Assembly (NCBI GenBank): GCA_002171515.1
Contig: NHEP01000151.1
Coordinates: 1-56,825, forward strand
DNA length: 56,825 bases
Origin: a bacterium TMED88
GTDB taxonomy: Bacteria; Myxococcota_A; UBA9160; UBA4427
Reading direction: 5' to 3'
Every line of letters starts with the position of its first letter. The first letter of the stretch is position 1. Shown here in pieces: positions 8,819 to 17,046 of this stretch. A model generated the notes under the pieces. The model searched no databases. It was not told the origin of the DNA and was given only the letters and a program-made list of their open reading frames with translations. A program made the position numbers and the translations under genes.

Positions 8819-9901
8819 ATGATGCCCAGACGACGGCCTCGAGCGACAAAACCCTTTGAGCACGGGGCCCGCAGCCGCGGCGGGCGCCGCACGCTGCTCT
8901 TTTTATCGGGCCTCATCCTCTGGAGTGGATGCCCCCAACCCGAACCGACACCTGAGGCCTCGCCCGCACCGAAGCTCGCCGGAAAACCCGCGATTCAGGT
9001 AAGCACGACAGTCACAGGCCCGATTCAGCCCATTCCCCTTGAGATTGAGCTCGATCAGGCCCGAGTGCAGTTGGGCAATCAGTTGTTTCATGAAAAAGGC
9101 CTGTCTTCCGACGGAAGCATTTCCTGCGCGAGCTGCCACAATTTAGAGCTGGCCGGCACCGACCGGAAGCGCGTTTCTTCTGGTGTAGGCGGAGCCGTAG
9201 GCAACGTGAACTCGCCGACTGTCTTCAACTCCGGATTCAACTTCAAGCAGTTCTGGGATGGTCGCGCGGAGACGCTCGAGGAGCAGGTCGACGGCCCACT
9301 CCTTGCCGAAAAAGAGATGAATTCCAACTGGGCGACGGCGATCGCTTTTCTCTCCGCAAATCCGGAATACGTCGCCTCTTTTGATGCAATTTATCCCGAT
9401 GGGCTCACCCAAGACAACGTTCGAGATGCCATCGCTGAATTCGAACGATCTCTCTATACGCCGAACTCCCGCTTTGATCAATATCTCCGTGGCAACGATA
9501 CGGCGATCACAGAGCAAGAACTCGCCGGGTTTGAGCTCTTTCAGGGGTTGGGCTGCGTGAGCTGCCATCAAGGAGCCAATGTGGGCGGGAATATGTTTGA
9601 AACTTTCGGAGTCATGGATGACTACTTCGCCGACCGTGGAAACGTCGTTGAGGCCGACATGGGGCGATTCAATGTCACCGGCCGTGAAGTCGATCGTCAC
9701 GTCTTCAAAGTTCCGAGTCTTCGAAACGTCGCTCTCACTCCGCCTTACTTTCATGACGGAACAGTGCGAAGACTTCCCGACGCTGTGCGAGTCATGGCGA
9801 AATACAACTTGGGCCGAACCCTCTCCGATGAGCAAGTTGACCTGATCGTCGCTTTCCTCGGAAGCTTGACCGGGGAGTATCAAGGGCAAATGTTGCCGTG
9901 A
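8819..9901 (+). CDS. diheme cytochrome c peroxidase (CcpA/MauG family), lipoprotein
   Basis: A 360-residue periplasmic protein with two c-type haem sites, C103-A-S-C-H107 and C246-V-S-C-H250, spaced as in bacterial diheme peroxidases. The motifs FNSGFNFKQFWDGRAETLEEQ and FKVPSLRNVALTPPYFHDG are typical of the CcpA/MauG superfamily, which reduces H2O2 or oxidises protein substrates. The signal has a Cys at 38 (WSGC), a possible lipobox, followed by a Pro-rich linker. The ribosome site is GAGG before ATGATG. The stop TGA overlaps the GTG start of the sensor kinase by 4 bases (GTGA at 9898-9901), so translation is likely coupled. Whether it is a true peroxidase or a redox sensor partner cannot be told from sequence. 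Confidence 0.93.
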   Translation: MMPRRRPRATKPFEHGARSRGGRRTLLFLSGLILWSGCPQPEPTPEASPAPKLAGKPAIQVSTTVTGPIQPIPLEIELDQARVQLGNQLFHEKGLSSDGSISCASCHNLELAGTDRKRVSSGVGGAVGNVNSPTVFNSGFNFKQFWDGRAETLEEQVDGPLLAEKEMNSNWATAIAFLSANPEYVASFDAIYPDGLTQDNVRDAIAEFERSLYTPNSRFDQYLRGNDTAITEQELAGFELFQGLGCVSCHQGANVGGNMFETFGVMDDYFADRGNVVEADMGRFNVTGREVDRHVFKVPSLRNVALTPPYFHDGTVRRLPDAVRVMAKYNLGRTLSDEQVDLIVAFLGSLTGEYQGQMLP

Positions 9902-12102
9902 AAATCCTTAAGCTGATGGGCGCTCTCACCTTCGCCATCGGTGCGGTACTCCTCCTAACATTTCTCTTCAACCGTACTCGCCTAATCGACTTCGAACAGC
10001 ATGCAGCATATCTTGGAGCCCTTCGTCAATTAGGGGAGCTCGATGCCACCCTCGATAAACATGTCCTCGAGGTTCGATACGGCCTGCTCACCCATTACGA
10101 TCCGCTTAACAGAGATCTCTCGGAATTGCGGGAAACTCGAGCACGACTCTCCCAGTTCCCGGCCCTATTGTCGGCTCAATCGCGACAGCAGATGAATGGG
10201 GCCCTACGACGACTGGACGGCCTCCTTGACGAAAAGACAGAAGAACTCAATCGCTTCAAATCGTGGAATGCAAACCTAAAAAACTCGCTCGCCTACCTCC
10301 CCACATTGACCCGCGAGCCTGGTGAGCGCGAAGTCAACACATGGCTTGCTGCCGCCGATGCCACCTTTAACCGTCTTTTGCGGAAACTCTTTGTTTTCAA
10401 CCAGACGGCGGATCCTCGCCTCGCGGAGTCGATCCGCGAGGACCTAATCGTCCTGCGCGATGAGGTCCTCGCTGCAGGAGAGGCCGAGGCGATCGACACT
10501 GTGGAGTCGGCCAGCGCGCACGTCAATCTTGTCCTGAAACGAAAACCCAGAGTGGATGCCCTAGTCCGCGATATCGTGGCAATCCCGATTCCCGAAGTCG
10601 TTTCCACCCTACAGGCTCGCTATTCCGCCGATTACAACGAAGCACTTCAAACAACTAACGTCTACCGCCTGGCCCTCTACGGGATCTCCGTTCTTCTATT
10701 GATCGGAGTCGCGTGGGCGTTTCGAGCACTGCGGTCCAGTAATCAGGCGCTCGAGGAACGCGTGCTCGCGCGAACAGAAGAGCTGGAGGACAGCAACGCT
10801 GCCCTTGCCCGTCAGTCAGAAGAGGCGCGCCTCCTCCATCGAACCGCGGAGTTCGCTGCTGAAACGGAAGCCCTTCGAGAAGCCTTGGACGATGTCGCCC
10901 AAAGGGTTTGCGAACTCACAGGCTCTCCAGTGGGCTTCGTCTTCGAGCGAACTGAAGAAGATCCCCAGAAATTGGTCACCACTTCCGCTTGGCGACTCGA
11001 ACGCGACGCAGAACAAGGTACTTTCAGTAGCCTTCAGGCCGACCTCTCCTACAGCGCAGGCGAGGGACTGCCCGGGCGCATCCTAGAATCCGGCGAACCC
11101 GAAAGACTCACTGGCCAAGGTGTGGGCGACGAGCTCCAACTCGCGAAGAAAATCGCTTCCGTCGATGTTTCCTCGGCATTCGCCTTCCCCGTCTCGGTCC
11201 AGGGTGAGGTGATCGCGGTTCTCGAATTCTACTCGAGCGAGGAAATGGATCTCGACGAAGGTCTGATCCAACTCACTCGAAACATCGGTGGGCAGCTCGG
11301 GCGAGTCTTCGAACGCAAACGCGCACAAGAGCAGCTTCGGATCGCTCGCCAGGCTGCCGAAACAGCCAACCGAGCGAAGAGCGCCTTTCTCGCCAATATG
11401 AGCCACGAACTTCGCACGCCGATGAACGCCATTATCGGCTACAGCGAGATGCTAATCGAGGATGCCGAAGATGACGGAAACGAAGAGGCCGTAGCAGATC
11501 TCCGAAAAATCCGCGGAGCTGGAAAACACCTCCTTGCACTGATCAATGACGTGCTCGACCTCTCGAAGATTGAGTCGGGCCGCATGGATGTGTTGATCGA
11601 AGAACTTGATATCCCCGAACTACTCGACGATGTAGTGGCTACAGCGGCTGCCCTCGTCAAAAAGCAGGGTAACCGCCTCGAAGTTGAGAGGACTCCTTCG
11701 GCGGAAACGATGCGAGGTGACGTCACGAAGATTCGCCAAGCCCTCCTCAATCTATTGAGTAATGCAGCTAAATTTACGAAAGAGGGGACAATTCGACTGA
11801 CATGCCGTGTCCTCGACGAAGTCATACCACCCTCCATTGAGTTCGCAGTCACGGATTCGGGCATTGGAATTGCGGCAGGAAAGCTGGATCACATCTTCGA
11901 AGAGTTTTCTCAAGCTGAGGAAACGACTACGCGAGACTTTGGAGGAACCGGCCTTGGACTCGCGATCAGTCGCCGTTTTTGTCGTATGCAGGGTGGAGAT
12001 ATCACAGTCAAGAGCACTCCCGGCGAGGGCTCGACATTCACCATCCGCTTGCCCCGAAACGCGCAAAAGGTCGAATCGGAACTCCAAGGTGACACGAATT
12101 AG
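9898..12102 (+). CDS. DAHL-GAF sensor histidine kinase
   Basis: A 734-residue inner-membrane kinase. One TM at about 5-24 and a second at about 257-277 bracket a helical periplasmic sensor of about 230 residues that fits the DAHL type ([17 protein letters not shown] and later helices). A coiled coil ([18 protein letters not shown]) leads to a GAF domain at about 320-480. The HisKA box [10 protein letters not shown] has the phospho-acceptor His503. HATPase_c motifs are NLLSNAAKF (N box), DSGIGIA (G1) and [12 protein letters not shown] (G2). There is no receiver domain and no response regulator in the window, so the partner is elsewhere. It starts at a GTG overlapping the peroxidase stop. This suggests it senses the redox state or product of that periplasmic haem protein, which is my inference. 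Confidence 0.92.
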   Translation: MKILKLMGALTFAIGAVLLLTFLFNRTRLIDFEQHAAYLGALRQLGELDATLDKHVLEVRYGLLTHYDPLNRDLSELRETRARLSQFPALLSAQSRQQMNGALRRLDGLLDEKTEELNRFKSWNANLKNSLAYLPTLTREPGEREVNTWLAAADATFNRLLRKLFVFNQTADPRLAESIREDLIVLRDEVLAAGEAEAIDTVESASAHVNLVLKRKPRVDALVRDIVAIPIPEVVSTLQARYSADYNEALQTTNVYRLALYGISVLLLIGVAWAFRALRSSNQALEERVLARTEELEDSNAALARQSEEARLLHRTAEFAAETEALREALDDVAQRVCELTGSPVGFVFERTEEDPQKLVTTSAWRLERDAEQGTFSSLQADLSYSAGEGLPGRILESGEPERLTGQGVGDELQLAKKIASVDVSSAFAFPVSVQGEVIAVLEFYSSEEMDLDEGLIQLTRNIGGQLGRVFERKRAQEQLRIARQAAETANRAKSAFLANMSHELRTPMNAIIGYSEMLIEDAEDDGNEEAVADLRKIRGAGKHLLALINDVLDLSKIESGRMDVLIEELDIPELLDDVVATAAALVKKQGNRLEVERTPSAETMRGDVTKIRQALLNLLSNAAKFTKEGTIRLTCRVLDEVIPPSIEFAVTDSGIGIAAGKLDHIFEEFSQAEETTTRDFGGTGLGLAISRRFCRMQGGDITVKSTPGEGSTFTIRLPRNAQKVESELQGDTN

Positions 12103-12205
12103 GGAACATTGAATACGTCGCACCCTGCGGCGGACAACACTGAATAGCTCCATCTGCTGCGGCAGCTCAATCGGCCAAGCCAAAGTCTCGAGACGAAAGT
12201 TGCTC

Positions 12206-13579
12206 ATGAACCGAAATCGGTATCATCCTTCGAGCCTCAATGATGGGTCAAAGAACGGCTGGGCCCAGCACGTTTTTCTCTACTGTGTTCTTCTCTGCTG
12301 CATCGGCTTGGGGTTCGCAGGTTCGGCGGATGCCAACGACTCGGCCAAAACAGCGGTCTATCCCATCAAGGATCCGTATCTCGCGACCGTAATTGGAACC
12401 CCGCCGGATCTGCAAGCGGACCTCGGCCACCCGCCCAAGTTAAGACTCGGTAAATGGGTGCGCTTTCCTCAGCGAGACGTCCCCAATGTCTTCATGAATG
12501 GCAATACGCTTCGGTACGTTTGGGCCCGCCAAAAGGAGGCGGCGCCCATGGTCTTCGTTCTGGCGGGGACAGGCGGCAGCTTCTTCGATCCTAAGGTGCG
12601 GTTTTTGATGGGCGCGCTCCATCAGGTCGGCTTTCATGTGGTCGGACTCTCCTCTCCGACGCACACCAGTTTCATCACATCTGCCTCTGAATCAGAGATG
12701 CCCGGTCGCCCAACCGAAGATGCCGAAGATTTGGTCGCGGTCATGAGGCAGGTTCGCAATGACCTTGAAAAGAAACTCGAAATCACAGGCTTTGGCTTAG
12801 TCGGATACAGCTTAGGCGGGACGGACGCCGCCTTTGTCGCCGAACGCGATTCGCGTCTGAAAGAGTTCGACTTTTTCGAGGTCTACCTCATCAACCCCGC
12901 AGTCAACCTACATAGCTCCGCCAAAAAGCTAGACGGTCTTTATCGCGAGGCGCTGCCGGAGGGAGAGCAGAGCATTAACCAACTTGTCTCAACGAGCTTG
13001 AAAAAAGCCATCCACTATGTTCATCAATCGGGATCAACTCCACTGGGAAGCGAGTTTCTTTACCAAGCAATTGCGGACATGCATCCCACTGATACAGATC
13101 TGGAGGGCGTGATTGCAACATCTTTTCGACTGTCATCTGCCAACATGAGTTTCGCTGCGGACGCAATGACCCGAAGCGGAAAGATTGTTGACCCCAGCAA
13201 AAAACTTAAAGTGGGCACCGAGATGGAGGGCTATTTCAACGAGTCTCTCCACTGGTCCTTTGTCCGCTACCTCGACGAGCTTTTAATTCCCTATTGGCTC
13301 AAGAAAACGAACCTCAACCGAGAGCAACTCGTGGACCAGGCCAGTCTCGCTTCGATTCGGGATTTTTTGAAAAACACCGACACAATCGACGTGGTGACGA
13401 ATCAGGACGACATCGTCCTCGCTCCGGGCGACCTCGAGTTCCTGAAAAGGACCTTCGGCGATCGGGCGATCATTCACCCGCATGGCGGCCATTGCGGCAA
13501 CCTTGAGTTCGACCCGAATGTCCGGCACATGCAACAGCGCTTCGTCTCGGCCGCCCAGGCCCGGGGTGAGCAGCGATGA
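12206..13579 (+). CDS. secreted alpha/beta-hydrolase-like protein, coupled to mlaA
   Basis: A 457-residue protein with an N-terminal membrane/signal segment (about 22-42) and an alpha/beta-hydrolase core. The nucleophile elbow is GYSLGG with Ser202; an Asp in NQDDIV and a His in HPHGGHCGN near the end complete a plausible triad, and FVLAGTGGSF looks like the oxyanion region. I do not recognise a precise family. The 4-base ATGA overlap with mlaA (13576-13579) implies shared translation and a role near outer-membrane phospholipid traffic, such as a lipase or esterase on mislocalised lipid; this is inference. The frame also opens at a TTG (12200); the ATG at 12206 is preferred. Confidence 0.85.
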   Translation: MNRNRYHPSSLNDGSKNGWAQHVFLYCVLLCCIGLGFAGSADANDSAKTAVYPIKDPYLATVIGTPPDLQADLGHPPKLRLGKWVRFPQRDVPNVFMNGNTLRYVWARQKEAAPMVFVLAGTGGSFFDPKVRFLMGALHQVGFHVVGLSSPTHTSFITSASESEMPGRPTEDAEDLVAVMRQVRNDLEKKLEITGFGLVGYSLGGTDAAFVAERDSRLKEFDFFEVYLINPAVNLHSSAKKLDGLYREALPEGEQSINQLVSTSLKKAIHYVHQSGSTPLGSEFLYQAIADMHPTDTDLEGVIATSFRLSSANMSFAADAMTRSGKIVDPSKKLKVGTEMEGYFNESLHWSFVRYLDELLIPYWLKKTNLNREQLVDQASLASIRDFLKNTDTIDVVTNQDDIVLAPGDLEFLKRTFGDRAIIHPHGGHCGNLEFDPNVRHMQQRFVSAAQARGEQR

Positions 13580-14295
13580 AAAACTTCTTTTCAACACTGA
13601 TCATCGCAAGCCTGATTTTTCTGGCGACCGCCTCACCGGGGCAAGCCCAGGAGCAAACCAAGACGTCCGTCACCCAGCCCGCCAACCCGCTTGATCGCTG
13701 GGATCCCCTCGGGGGTTTTAATCGACGGGTCTACCGGTTCAATGCCAACTTCGATCGATGGGTCGTGATGCCACTGGTCCGCGGGTACCGATTCATCTTC
13801 CCATCTTTCGCCCGGACGGGTTTTCAAAATTTCTTCGCCAATATCGATGAGGTCACGGTTTTCTCAAATTCAGTGCTGCAACTGGCGCCGAAAAAGGCTG
13901 TGGGCACCCTGGCCCGCACCGTGATCAACACCACCTTCGGCCTCGCTGGCCTCTGGGATCCCGCGACTCGGGTTGGGCTTAAGGCCTACAACGAGGACTT
14001 TGGACAGACCCTTGGCCACTACGGGGTTCCGCCCGGCCCGTACCTCGTGGTGCCTTTGCTCGGGCCCTCCAGCCTTCGGGAGGGCACAGGCCAGATCGCG
14101 GATCGGCTGCTCATCTGGGGCGTCGAGTACGCCATTCTCGGGGATCTTCAATATGTCTTTTCGGCCCTCTACCCGGCTGAGATTTTAGTGAGTCGCAACG
14201 CAACCAACTTCATTTACGGTGAACTCGGCCCATTTGAGTATGAGCTGGTGCGGTACTTTTTTATGGAATACCGCGAGGCCCTCGTTGAAGACTAG
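13576..14295 (+). CDS. mlaA: MlaA (VacJ) outer-membrane phospholipid-retrieval protein
   Basis: A 239-residue MlaA-family protein. The hallmarks are PLGGFNRRVYRFNANFDRWVVMPLVRGY, the NFFANIDEVTVF helix, VINTTFGLAGLWDPA and GQTLGHYGVPPGPYLVVPLLGPSSLREG. In E. coli, MlaA with porins removes phospholipid from the outer leaflet and hands it to MlaC. The signal ends in ASPGQAQEQ and has no lipobox Cys, so here it appears to be cleaved by signal peptidase I rather than lipidated, a difference from the E. coli lipoprotein. It overlaps the upstream hydrolase by ATGA. An mlaC-like gene lies apart at 37783-38571; no mlaFEDB is in the window. Confidence 0.95.
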   Translation: MKNFFSTLIIASLIFLATASPGQAQEQTKTSVTQPANPLDRWDPLGGFNRRVYRFNANFDRWVVMPLVRGYRFIFPSFARTGFQNFFANIDEVTVFSNSVLQLAPKKAVGTLARTVINTTFGLAGLWDPATRVGLKAYNEDFGQTLGHYGVPPGPYLVVPLLGPSSLREGTGQIADRLLIWGVEYAILGDLQYVFSALYPAEILVSRNATNFIYGELGPFEYELVRYFFMEYREALVED

Positions 14296-14346
14296 ACTTG
14301 GGAAGTATTGACCAAAGGCTGAACCGTAATCCGTTGCGGCCACAAG

Positions 14347-15825
14347 TCAGTTCGGAAGCGGTGCCGAAGCAGGCGCCGCGACCCCGATGGGATGACGCGA
14401 TGCTTGGGCGGCAATGCCCCGCAGCATTCCATCGAAGACCCGCGTGTGAAGCGGGTGAAGAACCGCCCAATAGAGAACTCCCATGATTCCTCGGGCATTG
14501 AATGAAGCCGTCTGGACGATTCGAACACCCGAGTCCAGAGGCTCAACGCGCAGATCCAGGGAGGCCTCTCCTGGCAGTTTCATATCGGCTCGGAGAGTGA
14601 GCCGCGAAGATTCATCACAGCCTTGAACCGTCCAAAAATCGATACAGTCACCCTTCTCGAGGGGTCGATGAATATGCGAACTTGTTCGCATACCTGGACC
14701 ACCGACCCACCGATCCATGGCTCCGCGAAGCTTCCACAGCGCATTACCCCAATACCAGCCGTTTGGCCCTCCAATTCGCCGTATGGCCGCAAAGGCACTC
14801 GCAGCGTCGGAAGAAATATCGACTGACCGCTGTTCGATGAAGCGGCTGCCGATGCGAGATTTCACAAACGGCTTCTTGTTGCTGCTCCAACGCATGTCAA
14901 GGCGATCGAGATCCTCGGACTCCTCTTGTAGAGCTCGCTCGATCGACTCTTGAAGATTCATCGGCTTCACCGAGAAGGCGGACACAGCCGAGGGATCAGC
15001 CACCACTGACGCGTGCTCCGCACTGTCGACGACTCGCCGACCCATTCTGAAATGCGCCGGTGTCACGAGTTTTAACCAGAGACTACTCAGCCGCGGCGTG
15101 ATCACCGGAACCGGAATCATCATGCGATGGAGCCCTCGAGCACGGCCATAAGTCGACATGAACTGGGCGTAGTCGACGACCGATTCCCCACCAATTTCGT
15201 AGACATGACTTTCACCGCCCTGCTCATTCAACGCCTCGATCAGATACGTGACCAAGTCCGCTTGGGCAATCGGCTGTATGGGCATGCGGACCCAACGGGG
15301 CGTCACCATCACGGGTAGGCGCTCGACCAGTGCTCGAACGACCTCGTACGCCATGCTGCCCGCTCCGATGACAACCGACGCCCGGAACTCTGTGACGGGA
15401 ACCCCGCTCGACCGAAGAATCTCTCCGACTCGATGGCGACTGGCAATGTGATCCGAGCTACGTCCCTCCGCGACCTGCGCCAGCGCGCCGAGGTAAATGA
15501 TCCGCTGGACTTGAGACCGGGCCGCCGCGTAAGCGAAGTTCTGGGCCGCCTTCTCTTCGAGGGCCGCAAAGCCGTCTTTCTCTCCGAGGGAATGGGCGAG
15601 GTAGTAGACCGTCTCCGCCCCGGCCAGAGCACGATCCAAACTATCGGGTTCCAGGAGGTCGGCCTGGACGCGGAGGGCATTCCCCGGCAAAACCCGCGCG
15701 ATCCGATCGGGGTCACGGGAAACGCAGCGAACAGAATGAACGTTTCGGGCGAGGGTGGGAATCAAAGCGCTGCCCACGAAGCCGGAGGCCCCGATCACAA
15801 CAACGTTCAACTGAGGTTCTTTCAT
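14347..15825 (-). CDS. NAD(P)-binding SDR-type protein with C-terminal DUF2867/SRPBCC domain
   Basis: A 492-residue two-part protein. The N-terminal half is an atypical short-chain dehydrogenase/NmrA-like Rossmann fold with G12-A-S-G15-F-V-G18 and later YYLAHSL and RIIYLGAL. From about residue 345 a DUF2867-type domain starts (RIGGPNGWYWGNALWKLRGAMDRWVGGPG) and ends with a short hydrophobic stretch (GIMGVLYWAVLHPLHTRVF). Relatives commonly lie beside photolyases, SRPBCC proteins and B12-dependent light regulators. Here it is divergent from exactly such genes across a 167-base region with a strong dyad. The substrate is unknown. Its start is preceded by AAGGGG. It converges on mlaA with a 51-base gap. 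Confidence 0.9.
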   Translation of the reverse strand: MKEPQLNVVVIGASGFVGSALIPTLARNVHSVRCVSRDPDRIARVLPGNALRVQADLLEPDSLDRALAGAETVYYLAHSLGEKDGFAALEEKAAQNFAYAAARSQVQRIIYLGALAQVAEGRSSDHIASRHRVGEILRSSGVPVTEFRASVVIGAGSMAYEVVRALVERLPVMVTPRWVRMPIQPIAQADLVTYLIEALNEQGGESHVYEIGGESVVDYAQFMSTYGRARGLHRMMIPVPVITPRLSSLWLKLVTPAHFRMGRRVVDSAEHASVVADPSAVSAFSVKPMNLQESIERALQEESEDLDRLDMRWSSNKKPFVKSRIGSRFIEQRSVDISSDAASAFAAIRRIGGPNGWYWGNALWKLRGAMDRWVGGPGMRTSSHIHRPLEKGDCIDFWTVQGCDESSRLTLRADMKLPGEASLDLRVEPLDSGVRIVQTASFNARGIMGVLYWAVLHPLHTRVFDGMLRGIAAQASRHPIGVAAPASAPLPN

Positions 15826-15992
15826 TGGTATGCCCCTTGGGGATTTAGTCCCATTCGTGAATATTGACCTATTTTCACATTTTGTCCAGCTTTTTTATGG
15901 ACAAAAAATAGACGGACGATAAGATCCGTGTCGAACGTCAAAACCATCGCCCGCGTCAGGCGGGTGCATCCTTTAGAAAAGAGAGAATAGCC
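15826..15992. promoter_or_regulatory. divergent promoter region with perfect 9-bp inverted repeat
   Basis: The AT-rich core holds TTTTGTCCA (15880-15888), nine bases, then TGGACAAAA (15898-15906), a perfect dyad centred near 15893. It lies between the SDR-DUF2867 gene and the membrane protein/SRPBCC/photolyase operon. Dyads of this sort are the usual operator of dimeric regulators; in related light-inducible clusters MerR-type B12 photoreceptors (LitR/CarH) control photolyase genes. That this dyad binds one is inference, as no such regulator gene is in the window. A second hairpin, CCCGC-GTCAG-GCGGG (15950-15964), is in the rightward leader. Confidence 0.65.
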
Positions 15993-16517
15993 ATGCCGAC
16001 CCTTCCGTACCGACCGCAATCCGTCGCCCTCGCCGCACCCCAGCCCCGAGAAGAGAAAATGCTGATCGCCCTCGGTGTCGCGGCGGGTTCATTCGGAGCC
16101 GGTGCCGTGGCGCTCTGGTTCCTGCTTGTTGACACGCTCACCCGAGTTCCGATGTTCTCGCCGTCGCTCGCCGGCGCCGTACTCCTCGAGGGCGCCGCCC
16201 CGAGCGCCTCGGTCCCGATCAATCTCAGTCTGGTGGCCGGCTTTTCACTCGTTCACTTTGCGGCCTTCGCGGTATTCGGGATCGCGACGACTTTTGCCCT
16301 TCATGCCCTTAAACTCAAAGCTGCCTCAGTTCAGGGGATTTTCATGATCTTCATGGCCCTCAACGCGGGCGTTCTTCTCGCGGTCTTAGGCTTCGATCCT
16401 CAACTGGGCGTGACCCTGGGCTGGTTTTCGATCTGTGGCGCCAACGCGGCCGCCGCTTTCGCAATGGCTTTCTGTCTCAATGCCATGCCGAAGATCGAAG
16501 ACTTCATCCGAGAATAG
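15993..16517 (+). CDS. integral membrane protein of photolyase operon, unknown function
   Basis: A 174-residue protein I cannot name. It has about four hydrophobic segments (about 24-46, 68-95, 108-130 and 135-158) with small residues, and a charged C-terminal tail. A GAGAGAA ribosome site lies about 6 bases before the ATG. It is the first gene of a three-gene unit with SRPBCC (24-base gap) and photolyase (13-base gap), so it probably belongs to the same light/UV response. It has no Cys or catalytic motif that I can see. Confidence 0.8.
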   Translation: MPTLPYRPQSVALAAPQPREEKMLIALGVAAGSFGAGAVALWFLLVDTLTRVPMFSPSLAGAVLLEGAAPSASVPINLSLVAGFSLVHFAAFAVFGIATTFALHALKLKAASVQGIFMIFMALNAGVLLAVLGFDPQLGVTLGWFSICGANAAAAFAMAFCLNAMPKIEDFIRE

Positions 16518-16541
16518 GGACTGACGAGGGAGGTTTTTCCT

Positions 16542-17033
16542 GTGCGACTTCACCAACTTCATCGGACCACCTGGCTGCCAATTCGTGTTGAGACGGCATT
16601 TGACTTCTTCTGCGACCCAGTGAATTTACAGAAAATTACACCGCCGGAATTAGATTTCTCATTAAGAGAAAACGCTCCCGGCGAGATGGGCGAAGGCACT
16701 GAGATCGAATATCGGATGCGACTCTGGGGCCTCCCCATTGCTTGGAAATCGCGGATCGAAGACTGGTGTCCGGATCAGAGCTTCACAGACACTGCGCTAA
16801 AAAGTCCCTACCGATTGTGGCATCACCGCCACTTTCTCGTCGCCGATCGGAGCGGCACCACCATGATTGATCTCGTCAATTACGCGCTGCCCCTTTGGCC
16901 CTTTGGAGAGCTGGCTCATCCGATTGTTCGACGCCAGCTTCGTCGAATCTTCGATTACCGCGAGATGACGATCCAACAACTACTGGGGATCCAGATCGCT
17001 CAGGGCCCGTCCTCAGCTTACCAAGCCGCATAA
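16542..17033 (+). CDS. SRPBCC-family lipid/ligand-binding protein (COG4276 type)
   Basis: A 163-residue START/SRPBCC fold protein. It begins with the family pattern HRTTWLPIRVETAFDFFCDPVNLQKITPP and continues with SRIEDWCPDQSFTDTALKSPYRLWHHRHF and the C-terminal helix RRQLRRIFDYREMTIQQLLG. Proteins of this group very often lie beside photolyase genes in light-induced clusters; the ligand is unknown. It starts at GTG with a good GGGAGG site 8 bases upstream, which decides the start. It is transcribed with the preceding membrane protein and the following phrB. Confidence 0.9.
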   Translation: MRLHQLHRTTWLPIRVETAFDFFCDPVNLQKITPPELDFSLRENAPGEMGEGTEIEYRMRLWGLPIAWKSRIEDWCPDQSFTDTALKSPYRLWHHRHFLVADRSGTTMIDLVNYALPLWPFGELAHPIVRRQLRRIFDYREMTIQQLLGIQIAQGPSSAYQAA

Positions 17034-17046
17034 CCCGGACTTTTCC

